From: Chloroflexota bacterium
GTDB lineage: Bacteria > Chloroflexota > Anaerolineae > Anaerolineales > Villigracilaceae
Direction of reading: 5' to 3'
Assembly: GCA_016235445.1 (NCBI GenBank)
Contig: JACRLB010000013.1
Span: 1 to 48,203 of the forward strand
Length of the DNA stretch: 48,203 nt
The position numbers and the translations under genes are program-made. Below are positions 8,313-16,141 of this stretch, one piece after another (the first letter of the stretch is position 1; each line of letters begins with the position of its first letter). A model generated the notes under the pieces. The model was not told the DNA's origin. It made no database searches and was given only the letters and a program-made list of their open reading frames with translations.

Positions 8313-10223
8313 TCATTGCTCTTGAAGGCTTGTTTCCATTTCAAGAATCGTCTTCGCAACCGCTTCCACGGCCACGCGCTGTTTGCGGTACAGATCCGCT
8401 TCAGACATGGCAAGCCGCGCGGCCACGTCGCGTACTTTGCGTCCCTCGATGAATTTCATTTCGAGGATGTTGTACAGAATCCATTCGGTGGTGAACTTTC
8501 GGTCACCCTTGGGCTTTACCTGATCCACGGCGCGGCGGAGTAATGCGCGCAGGGCGTTGGCTGTGTTTCCATCGTCTTTTTCAGCGAGGTCGCGCACCAC
8601 TTGAAGTTTAATCAGCGGGTTGTTGGTGAGTTTGGGGCCGCCCCAATAGTGGGTCAGCGCGTCTTTTACCCAGTTGGCGAGGTCGGCTTCCTCGAGGGTT
8701 GGTTCGATCATCAAACTGGCGCGGGCGTCATACCGTCCCGCGGCGCGCATCCGTTGGATCATTTCAACCTGCGGCTGTAAATCTGCGAGGGAGCGAAAAA
8801 CATTCTGCTGTAACTGGCGGTCTTCCAGGGCAAGCGCGGCGCGGTCTGCGAGAAGCCATAAAGCCTCACGCTGGTCATGTTCCAACACTTGCTTATCATG
8901 TCTTGCCACACCCATCAAACCGAGCAGGGGGGGCAATTCATCCCGATCCAAATCCAAATTCCTGCGGCGGTGCAGGGGCAGTACCCAAAAATTGCCCCAT
9001 TGAAACTCGTGACGGGTTTCGCCATTGACCTGTTCCATCGCTTCGATCAAACTTTCCTGGTCGAGCATGGCGCGGTTGCCCGCCACCACAATCGGGGATA
9101 AGGTTTCATCGTCCAATGCGGCCACAAAAGCGGATGGGGAACGCAAATGATCGCGCGCGGCGGCCAGCACGGCTTCAAGGAATTGTTGCAGGTCGCTTTG
9201 GGTGAGCAAACGCTCTTCGATGTTTTGGAGCAACTCCAATTCATTTCGGTCACGCCCGAAAAACAGACCGCGCTCCCACAGCGGAGCGGCAAAGGTGATG
9301 GCATGTTCCAGCAGAAGCACCGTCGCGACCACAGTGAAAGGGACGAAGGCGTTATACGGCGAGCCGAGCAATTCCCCACTGCGGCGGACAATCGTCATCA
9401 ATGCCAGGGCGGCGGAGGCGGTTACCGGTCCGCGCATGATCCATTTGAACAGGCGGCTTTTGATCACGCGGTCTGGCCAGGATACGCCGAAGAAGGCCAC
9501 CGCGTAGGCCATCATAATCACCAACGCGCCGACCAGCAGGTTGATCACCGTCGCCGCCCCCCAAAAAAGATACTGGTGATTTGCGGCGATACTATATCCA
9601 AATAAAAGATAAGGGTAGGAACCAAGCGCGGGGGCCGTGGCGCCAGCCATCAGGTACAACATGCGGCGGCGCCCGGAGCGCGTCAACATCAGGCTGTAGG
9701 CGCGCGCAAAATTTATCCCGGCCCACACCATCGATGAGATGTAGAAGAGCGTGAATATCTCCGTCCACAGGGTACGCAGAAGATGCGGGGCGGGTTTGCC
9801 TTCGGGCACGATCGGGCCGAGCAAATATCCAAATGCAAGCAAGACAAGGAAGAAAGTCGAGACGACATACATTCCGCGCACGGCAACCCGCCTGCGTCCG
9901 CGCGAAGGGCGGCCTGCCGTGACAAGCAGTGCGTCGGAAAGATGAAGATAAGCCGCCGGGAGAAAGACGATGCCAAACCATTGCAAGCGCAGGAATAATT
10001 CAATCGCTTCGATGGTGAGCGATTTATCCTGCAAGGCTTCGGCGGTAAAGACGACCACCACGCAAAGCAAAATGATCGCGAACGAACGCGCAACCCTATC
10101 ACGCAAATTAAATGAAAGCGCATAGAGAAACAGCGAAAACGCTGTGATGGCGATCCCCGCCGTTAATATCTGGTTGAGCGTCTGGATCCCCGCCAGAAAC
10201 GTTGCCGACCAACCGTTAATCAT
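8313..10223 (-). CDS. Multi-pass membrane sensor-like protein with GAF-like and C-terminal HTH-like regions
   Basis: The protein is 636 aa and I do not recognise it as a named family. Residues about 10-300 contain eight or so membrane spans resembling the seven-TM sensory region found at the N-terminus of some histidine kinases. Residues about 320-470 look like a GAF-type domain (ERLLTQSDLQQFLEAVLAAARDHLRSPSAFVAAL, LWLLADRAALALED). The C-terminal 110 residues end in a helix-turn-helix-like stretch (EGRKVRDVAARLAMSEADLYRKQRVAVEAVA). No histidine-kinase H-box, no ATP-binding region, no GGDEF and no HD motif are visible, so output may be through direct nucleic-acid or protein contact. GGAAGGG precedes the ATG at 10223. 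The gene stands alone between two repeat-rich spacers. Confidence 0.75.
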   Translation of the reverse strand: MINGWSATFLAGIQTLNQILTAGIAITAFSLFLYALSFNLRDRVARSFAIILLCVVVVFTAEALQDKSLTIEAIELFLRLQWFGIVFLPAAYLHLSDALLVTAGRPSRGRRRVAVRGMYVVSTFFLVLLAFGYLLGPIVPEGKPAPHLLRTLWTEIFTLFYISSMVWAGINFARAYSLMLTRSGRRRMLYLMAGATAPALGSYPYLLFGYSIAANHQYLFWGAATVINLLVGALVIMMAYAVAFFGVSWPDRVIKSRLFKWIMRGPVTASAALALMTIVRRSGELLGSPYNAFVPFTVVATVLLLEHAITFAAPLWERGLFFGRDRNELELLQNIEERLLTQSDLQQFLEAVLAAARDHLRSPSAFVAALDDETLSPIVVAGNRAMLDQESLIEAMEQVNGETRHEFQWGNFWVLPLHRRRNLDLDRDELPPLLGLMGVARHDKQVLEHDQREALWLLADRAALALEDRQLQQNVFRSLADLQPQVEMIQRMRAAGRYDARASLMIEPTLEEADLANWVKDALTHYWGGPKLTNNPLIKLQVVRDLAEKDDGNTANALRALLRRAVDQVKPKGDRKFTTEWILYNILEMKFIEGRKVRDVAARLAMSEADLYRKQRVAVEAVAKTILEMETSLQEQ

Positions 10224-10274
10224 ACAAACCCTTCCAATAAAATTGTTACAGCGATGCGGTCATGCCGCCGCTGT

Positions 10275-10814
10275 TTACTTTAATACCTTTGCAAAAAACA
10301 AGGCTACATCCTGGTTGAGATAGTGATGGTCATTATACCCGCAGAATTCATATCCAAATTTTTGGGCAAGGCGAATGGCAGGTAGATTTTTTGCCTGCAT
10401 CTCGAAAATCAGGCGACGATGCGATCTGGACGCCGCCCAATCCTGCCCGGCGGCCAATAAGGCGGCTCCCACGCCTTTGCGACGGTTTGCCACATCCACC
10501 ACCAGGTCTGTGATCCAAACAACGGAAGCAGTCCCCCGCTCCAGGAGGCAAACATACCCAACTGGGTCGCTTCCTATAAAAGCCGTGTACATCATGGATT
10601 TTCTGACCCAGTCATCGGCAAGAGCAAATGGATTGTGGGGATAGGTCACGGTAATCACGCGGGGCAGGCGCACTTCCCGAAACATGGAGGTGACCTGCCC
10701 GGACTCTCTTCGCAATTCCAACTGCCAGACCGAATCGCTTTTAATGGAATGGTCAAAGCCCATCAAACGGGAGAGGTCGGTGGCGAGGGTGGGACGTAAT
10801 TCAATATCAGTCAT
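10275..10814 (-). CDS. GNAT family N-acetyltransferase
   Basis: The protein is 179 aa. GNAT enzymes move an acetyl group from acetyl-CoA to an amine. The core is recognisable: SDPVGYVCLLE (strand 4), then VVWITDLVVDVANRRKGVGAALLAAGQDWAASR, which carries the acetyl-CoA pyrophosphate-binding R-x-x-G-x-G/A pattern (RRKGVGAAL), and a final LAQKFGYEFCGYNDHHYLN. The substrate cannot be inferred. ATG 10814 is chosen because the frame upstream of it runs through the palindromic repeat at 10834-11087, so the extra 94 codons are not gene. The family usual length of 150-180 aa agrees. Confidence 0.85.
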   Translation of the reverse strand: MTDIELRPTLATDLSRLMGFDHSIKSDSVWQLELRRESGQVTSMFREVRLPRVITVTYPHNPFALADDWVRKSMMYTAFIGSDPVGYVCLLERGTASVVWITDLVVDVANRRKGVGAALLAAGQDWAASRSHRRLIFEMQAKNLPAIRLAQKFGYEFCGYNDHHYLNQDVALFFAKVLK

Positions 10815-10833
10815 GTAAGATTCCAGGTTGGTT

Positions 10834-11087
10834 ACTAATGACTCCACTGCAAAAACTTTTTGGCTCATGTGTAAGGAGTGTGCAAGCGATTGGCATCGTA
10901 TCAAAATTCTTAATGCGAATGTCGCGAATTCAACGAATTGCGCGAAAAATTCGCGTGATTTGCCTGATTTGCGTATTTCGCGTTTTGCCTTTCGCACAGA
11001 GTCTACACATGAGCCAACTTTTTTTAACCGCGAAGGGCACGAAGGAAGTTCAAGAGCGAAAGGCCTTTTTGCAGTGGAGTCACTAAT
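10834..11087. repeat. Large nested palindromic element
   Basis: Outer arms: ACTAATGACTCCACTGCAAA begins at 10834 and its near-inverse ends at 11087 (TTTGCAGTGGAGTCACTAAT). A second shared arm pair, TTGGCTCATGTGTA (10860-10873) and TACACATGAGCCAA (11004-11017), lies inside. The right side carries an extra unit (about 11020-11065: TTTTTAACCGCGAAGGGC, GAAGGAAGTTCAAGAGCG) absent on the left but present inside the 8025-8230 and 18767-18991 elements. The core (about 10900-10990) is a further AATTCGCG-type self-complementary block. The structure reads as successive insertions of one palindrome into another. Confidence 0.7.
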
Positions 11088-11104
11088 GTTAGACAAAAGG
11101 CCTT

Positions 11105-11270
11105 ATGACCCCGAAGGGGTCAAATGATTGTAGGGCAGGCCATGCAAGAAAGTTTCCAATCCCGAAGGGATGGCATGGAATTTCCTTTGCAAAACATGAC
11201 ACCCCTTCGGGGTTGATTTCTGTAGATATCCACGTTCTATAATCTTTTCATCCCTTCGGGATTGAATTCT
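11105..11270. repeat. Cluster of four CCCGAAGGG-type palindromes
   Basis: Palindromes centred at about 11117 (CCCCGAAGGGG), 11168 (TCCCGAAGGGA), 11206 (CCCCTTCGGGG) and 11256 (TCCCTTCGGGA), separated by 38-51 nt of differing sequence. They match copies at 144-204 and 28110-28162. The orientation alternates and the units differ, so this is not a CRISPR array. They fill the gap before the gene at 11287. Confidence 0.65.
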
Positions 11271-11286
11271 GCATACCATCAGTTAA

Positions 11287-11967
11287 TTATTGCAGGGGAA
11301 TAATCCGCACGGGTACAACGCAGGCTGGCAGGATCAGTCCCTGATTATCCGTGACGACGAGCCGTAATTGATAATCTCCGGGTGTGAGGGCGGTTGCATC
11401 CCAACGTCCGAGGGAGCCGTCATTTACAACCGTGCGCCCGGCGGAAATGGTGGCCCAGGTATCACTGCCGGCTGGGGCTACCTCGTATTTATAGAAGCCA
11501 AAATTTGGGATGTTTACCGTTCCGCTTAATTCGATGGCGCCTTTAATTTCATCCCCCGCTTCGGGAAATGTAATCACGATCTGCCCGGGGATACATCCGC
11601 TGGCGCTGGCTGAAACCGCCTGCGGGGGCAGGCTTGAAAATTGGGTCATCATTTCAGGGGAAAGGGTGCCAGTGGGCGTCGAGATCAGGTCCAGGGTTGG
11701 GGTGGTGATGAATACCTCTGCGGGAAGGCCGGGGATGATAAAGGTTGCCATGAAGAATTCAACACAGAATAAGATGACGATAAATATCGAAATTACGGCA
11801 GAACGCCCAAAGCGGCGGGATGAGAACTCCCGTTCGAGGCTGTAGACGGCAACCTGCCATTCACGCCAGGATCGCCACAGCCAGCGGAAAGAGAACAGGC
11901 CGCCGATTGCCAGCACAATATAGATCAGCGCCTCAAAAGAGGCGAGGAACTTATAGAATTCTGCCAT
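11287..11967 (-). CDS. Two-TM membrane protein with extracytoplasmic domain, unknown function
   Basis: The protein is 226 aa and not recognised. It has a hydrophobic span at about residues 10-30, a basic cytoplasmic loop (RWLWRSWREWQVAVYSLEREF), a second span at about 55-78, then an extracytoplasmic part: a Thr/Pro-rich stretch (about 85-105), and a beta-rich C-terminal domain (CIPGQIVITFPEAGDEIKG, VNIPNFGFYKYEV, LTPGDYQLRLVVTDNQG). This last part resembles Ig-like/FN3-type folds found after surface proteins. Two cysteines (about 124 and 218) could form a disulfide. It ends the transcription unit of the purine nucleoside phosphorylase, 13 nt downstream of it, but a functional link is not evident. 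Confidence 0.75.
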   Translation of the reverse strand: MAEFYKFLASFEALIYIVLAIGGLFSFRWLWRSWREWQVAVYSLEREFSSRRFGRSAVISIFIVILFCVEFFMATFIIPGLPAEVFITTPTLDLISTPTGTLSPEMMTQFSSLPPQAVSASASGCIPGQIVITFPEAGDEIKGAIELSGTVNIPNFGFYKYEVAPAGSDTWATISAGRTVVNDGSLGRWDATALTPGDYQLRLVVTDNQGLILPACVVPVRIIPLQ

Positions 11968-11980
11968 TTGCGGAACTTAT

Positions 11981-12817
11981 TTACAGACCACTCAGCACAC
12001 CACGGATGATCTTTTCCACCTTGGGGGTGATTACCTTGCCCGCTTCGATAACCTCTTCATGAGTTGTGACGGTGGAGCCATCCAGGTTGGCTTTGTTGCT
12101 GATGCCGGAAAGCCCAAGCACGCGCATATTGCCATGACGGGCAATGATCACCTCCGGGACAGTAGACATGCCCACAGCATCTGCACCCGCGAGCCGCAGG
12201 AAGCGTAAATCGGCGGGGGATTCAAAAGAGGGGCCGCATAAACCAACGTAAACGCCTTCGCGCAAGGTAATTTCATTTTCACTTGCAACTTTGCGGGCAA
12301 GTTCGCTGTAGGCGCGGTCATAGGGCTGGCTCATATCCGGGAAGCGTGGGCCGATCTCATCGAGGTTTGGGCCCATGAGCGGGTTCAAGCCAGACATGCC
12401 CATGAGGTTGATCTGGTCGGTGATGAGCATGACGTCGCCGGGTTCGAAATCTGGATGCACGCCGCCGGCGGCATTGGTGACGATCATGGAGGGGATGCCC
12501 ATCCGCTGCATGACGCGTACGGGCAGGGTGACTTGCCCCATGCTGTAGCCTTCATAATAGTGGATGCGTCCCTGCATGACGAGCACGGGCTTGCCTTCGA
12601 GTTCGCCGATTACGAAGCGGCCAACGTGTCCATGCACCGTCGAGACGGGGAAGTTGGGGAGGTCGGCATAAGCGATGTGAACTGCCTTTTGGACGGAATC
12701 AGCCAGGTCGTTAAGTCCGGAGCCGAGGATGATTCCTGCAATCGGCTGGATGGAAGTCTGACTCTTTATTGTTTGTACGGTTTCGTCAATTTGAGCGAGG
12801 GAAATATAGTTTTGCAT
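11981..12817 (-). CDS. punA: Purine-nucleoside phosphorylase (trimeric, class I)
   Basis: The protein is 278 aa, normal for the trimeric type. It splits purine (deoxy)nucleosides with phosphate into free base and (deoxy)ribose 1-phosphate, in purine salvage. The signatures are IILGSGLNDLADSV (phosphate loop), FPVSTVHGHVGRFVIGEL, VLVMQGRIHYYEGYSM, IVTNAAGGVHPDFEPGDVMLITDQINLMG and the C-terminal GADAVGMSTVPEVIIARHGNMRVLGLSGISNKA. The Glu and Asn that recognise 6-oxopurines appear present (FESP and SNKA segments). It is transcribed leftwards, divergent from the HD-GYP gene at 12980, with 160 bp between. Confidence 0.92.
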   Translation of the reverse strand: MQNYISLAQIDETVQTIKSQTSIQPIAGIILGSGLNDLADSVQKAVHIAYADLPNFPVSTVHGHVGRFVIGELEGKPVLVMQGRIHYYEGYSMGQVTLPVRVMQRMGIPSMIVTNAAGGVHPDFEPGDVMLITDQINLMGMSGLNPLMGPNLDEIGPRFPDMSQPYDRAYSELARKVASENEITLREGVYVGLCGPSFESPADLRFLRLAGADAVGMSTVPEVIIARHGNMRVLGLSGISNKANLDGSTVTTHEEVIEAGKVITPKVEKIIRGVLSGL

Positions 12818-12979
12818 GTATGAGTACCTGTATCTGCATTTTTACAAATGGGTGCGCCCCCAACGATGGAGCCGATTTGCGTTCGGGATTATATCAGAAA
12901 TCATAATTGGCTTTTCCGTTGCTTTTGGGGTTTGGGGAGAGGTAGATAAAATCTGGTTCTTATGCTATCCTAGCGCATC

Positions 12980-15900
12980 ATGAAGCAATCATTCAACCAT
13001 GATCTACGCGCTTTCACTTCAGGGATTTTTGGGGTTTTAGGAGCGAGCCTGTTGTTGATTCCTGCGGAATTGAAATTGTTCAACGCAGATGAGGTCAACT
13101 GGCTCTTTATGCTGCTTGGGCTGTTGAGTTTTATTACGGCATTGTCACTGCAGATCATTTCTGCGCTGGCGGTCAGGAAAAAAATCGCGTTCTTAATTCA
13201 AGGCGCGGCGGTTTTATTGCTATTCCTGTTCGCCGCGGTGTACTGGCAGGCTGGGTATTATCTCGAAGGGGAAATTATCTTCTACACGGGGCTGATGCTG
13301 TTGATTTTGATCAGCCCGCCTGGGCGGCGTTTGGAGCAGTCGAATCATATCAATCTGGTATTTATGATGGTGGGTTTTTCGAGCGGTATTCTTTTGGCTG
13401 TTTCAAAGACGCAGTATGCTCATTTTGATCTGGTGAATTACAAGACCCTTCTGGCTATCGGGTTTCTGGTGACAGCTTTTGCGGGTGGAATTGCCGCCAT
13501 CGTCCCTTCTGTTAAATTCAACGGTTTGCTTGTGCGCCTGCAGATCATCCCCTGGCTGGGATGGAGTCTTATTTTTATATCGGTTGCGCCGCTGGCAACT
13601 TTGTTCCTGCCTTTTTTGGGGATGGCGGCTTTGCTTTTCAACAACATCATGCCGTGGGAGCGCATTCGTATCGAGCGGGATGATGTTCTTGGGCATAGGG
13701 TTGTGATGATTGCCGCCACGCTGGAGTTGATTCTGTTAATTTTTCTGGGGGCGTTGCTTGTGTTGCTGGATACTTCCCTGAATGAAAGAACGGTTTCGGT
13801 CATTACAGTTCGGGGGGGGACTTTTGTATTTTTTTCACTTGTGACGCTGGTCGTTTACTATGAGGTGTTTACGATTCTCATGACGATCAACGGGTTGATT
13901 CAAGAACTGGGGAAGACCGAGGATGAGGAAAACCACGAGCTTTTCGATTTTGGATCCTGGGGAAAGCGGCTGTCACGTTATATCAGGCCTTTTGTCTTAA
14001 CGCGCGAACTGGTGCGGTATCGCATTAATGCGCAGACAGACCAGATCGATGCGCTTACGCGCCAGTTGGGAAATGAAAAGAAACGCAACGCTCAACTCAC
14101 CCTGCTTTTGGAATTAAGCCAGCAACTTGAAAACCAGTTGGATCAGCCGGTTGCGGCTCAACTGGCTGTGAATACGATGGAACGGGCGCTGGATTGTTCG
14201 CTGGCTTCGATCTATATTCACGAGCCGGATAAAAAGGAAATGATGCTGATGGCTGCGGCCGGGCATCAGACCAGCCTGGTTCCTGCGGGGTATCGTCAGA
14301 GTATTTCTGTGGGGGCGATTGGACGCGCAGTCCGTCAGCGGAAGACCCAGATCATCAATGATGTACGGGAGGATGCCGATTATCTCCTGTTTAAAAATGA
14401 GACCAATCTTTCGGCGTTGATCATTCCCTTGATTTTCAACGGTCATACAAATGGTACGATTGTTCTGAACAGCGAAAAGGCGAGCGCATTTGGGAGCATT
14501 GACATTGGGCTGGCGGAAGCGGTGGGCGCGGAATTAAGCCGCGCCTGGGAGCGCTCGGGATACCATCAGCGTTTGATGAATCTCATTCAATCGGGCAGTC
14601 AGCTTTCAGCGATGGTTGACCCGAAGACCACCGCGCAGGAGGTGGCATCCATCGTGCGGGGAATCCTGCAAGCCCGGTTCACGTTCGTTCACATCCAATT
14701 GGGGCAGGAACGGAATTTCACCCAAAGCGCATCATCTGGCAACGCGCCAGACTTGCTGGAGTCTTTGGTGGAATCGGCAAATTCTGAAATTCTTATTCGA
14801 ATGTCTTTTCAGGCTACACAGCCTTTTCGTATTCGGGATGTAAGAAAATACGCAACGACCTCTTTCCTGACCATCGACAATGCCGGGCTGAGAAGCATGT
14901 TGACCATTCCCATCCGCTGGCATCGAATGAATATTGGCGTGATTTTCGCCTTTGGAAAACAGGATGAGGTGTTCTTTACAGAAAATGACGAGTCGCTTGC
15001 CGAGCTTCTTTCCATTCAGGCGGCGGGCGCATTTGAGAGCACCTGGCTGCAACAGGAACTGCGCTCCTCCCTGCGGATCACATCCCTGCTGTATCGTTTG
15101 AGCAACCAGATCATCCAGGCAGAGACCATGGAAAGCGCGGCTGTGGATATTGCCCAAACGGCACACAAGCTGGCAAAAGGCGTAACCACGGGCATCGTAT
15201 TGTTTAATATGGAAGGTACGGTTGAAGCAGAGGTGGAAATTGACGAGACCGGGATGCACAATGGCTACAATCACCCCATGGACCTTATCAGAGACGCCAT
15301 GGACTCAGGGCAACTCATCCATCTGTCGCAGGGAGAGTCAGTGACCCGAACCTGCCTGCCCATTCAAACTCCCATTCGAAAATATGGCGCGGTATGGATG
15401 GATGTGCATGAAAACCATGACAACAAGCCGGCGGCAAACCCAAATGATTTGCAGGCCCTCGTCAACCAGGCCGCCATTGCCCTCGAACGCTCGCTCTTGC
15501 TGGTGGAGTCGCGCCGTCAGGCGGTGGAGATCAAAGCCGCCTACGATATGCTGGAGGCAACCTACGATCAGACGCTCGCTTCCCTCATCTCGGCATTGGA
15601 TGCGCGAGACCGGGAAACCGAGGGGCACAGTCTCCGTGTAAGCTACATGGCGACCAAATTGGGCGAGACCCTTGGCTTCTCACATCAGCAGCTAAAGGTA
15701 TTGGAGCGCGGGTCGCTTTTGCACGATATTGGCAAGATCGGCATCAGCGACACCATCCTGCACAAGCCCGGCCCGCTGAACGAGAATGAGTGGAAAATCA
15801 TGAAACGACACCCTGACATAGGCGCAAAAATCGTGGAAGGGATTCCATTCCTTCAGGATACCATTCCGCTCATCCGTCATCACCAGGAAAGATGGAACGG

Positions 15901-16138
15901 CACGGGCTACCCGGCAGGGCTTGTTGGAGAGGAGATACCAATCCTCGCCCGCATGTTCTCCATTGTGGATGCCTTTGACGCCCTGACAAGCAACCGCCCC
16001 TATCGCGAAAAAATATCCATCGAAGAGGCGCTTCAATATTTACGTGAACAATCGGGCGCCTTGTTCGACCCAAATATCGTTCATATTTTCGAAAACCTTG
16101 TGATACAGGATGAAACTGGTTTTGTATTTAGTGAATAA
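12980..16138 (+). CDS. Membrane GAF-GAF-GAF-HD-GYP protein (probable c-di-GMP phosphodiesterase)
   Basis: The protein is 1052 aa. Residues about 15-310 contain around nine membrane spans. A coiled segment (350-375) leads into three GAF-like domains, roughly 375-515 (TMERALDCSLASIYIHEPD), 530-690 and 700-855. The C-terminal 190 residues are an HD-GYP domain: H915-D916 in LLHDIGKIG, HPDIGAKI, H967-H968 in RHHQERWNGTGYP, and a closing DAFDALTSNRPYR. HD-GYP enzymes hydrolyse cyclic di-GMP. All metal-ligand motifs are intact, so it should be active and under control of GAF ligands. The gene downstream, 3 nt away, makes the opposing GGDEF enzyme. There is no clear ribosome binding site, and a TATGCT/TATCCT -10-like string lies only 9-19 nt before the ATG, so the leader may be very short. 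Confidence 0.9.
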   Translation: MKQSFNHDLRAFTSGIFGVLGASLLLIPAELKLFNADEVNWLFMLLGLLSFITALSLQIISALAVRKKIAFLIQGAAVLLLFLFAAVYWQAGYYLEGEIIFYTGLMLLILISPPGRRLEQSNHINLVFMMVGFSSGILLAVSKTQYAHFDLVNYKTLLAIGFLVTAFAGGIAAIVPSVKFNGLLVRLQIIPWLGWSLIFISVAPLATLFLPFLGMAALLFNNIMPWERIRIERDDVLGHRVVMIAATLELILLIFLGALLVLLDTSLNERTVSVITVRGGTFVFFSLVTLVVYYEVFTILMTINGLIQELGKTEDEENHELFDFGSWGKRLSRYIRPFVLTRELVRYRINAQTDQIDALTRQLGNEKKRNAQLTLLLELSQQLENQLDQPVAAQLAVNTMERALDCSLASIYIHEPDKKEMMLMAAAGHQTSLVPAGYRQSISVGAIGRAVRQRKTQIINDVREDADYLLFKNETNLSALIIPLIFNGHTNGTIVLNSEKASAFGSIDIGLAEAVGAELSRAWERSGYHQRLMNLIQSGSQLSAMVDPKTTAQEVASIVRGILQARFTFVHIQLGQERNFTQSASSGNAPDLLESLVESANSEILIRMSFQATQPFRIRDVRKYATTSFLTIDNAGLRSMLTIPIRWHRMNIGVIFAFGKQDEVFFTENDESLAELLSIQAAGAFESTWLQQELRSSLRITSLLYRLSNQIIQAETMESAAVDIAQTAHKLAKGVTTGIVLFNMEGTVEAEVEIDETGMHNGYNHPMDLIRDAMDSGQLIHLSQGESVTRTCLPIQTPIRKYGAVWMDVHENHDNKPAANPNDLQALVNQAAIALERSLLLVESRRQAVEIKAAYDMLEATYDQTLASLISALDARDRETEGHSLRVSYMATKLGETLGFSHQQLKVLERGSLLHDIGKIGISDTILHKPGPLNENEWKIMKRHPDIGAKIVEGIPFLQDTIPLIRHHQERWNGTGYPAGLVGEEIPILARMFSIVDAFDALTSNRPYREKISIEEALQYLREQSGALFDPNIVHIFENLVIQDETGFVFSE

Positions 16139-16141
16139 ACC

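Noticed and set aside
10815-11096. N-terminal extension of the GNAT acetyltransferase (94 extra codons)
   Set aside because: The added frame is encoded by the nested palindromic element and its residues look like repeat translation; ATG 10814 fits the family.
11105-11270. CRISPR-like array of spaced palindromes
   Set aside because: Units are short, differ from each other and alternate in orientation, only four are present, and no cas gene is near. Treated as dispersed palindromes.
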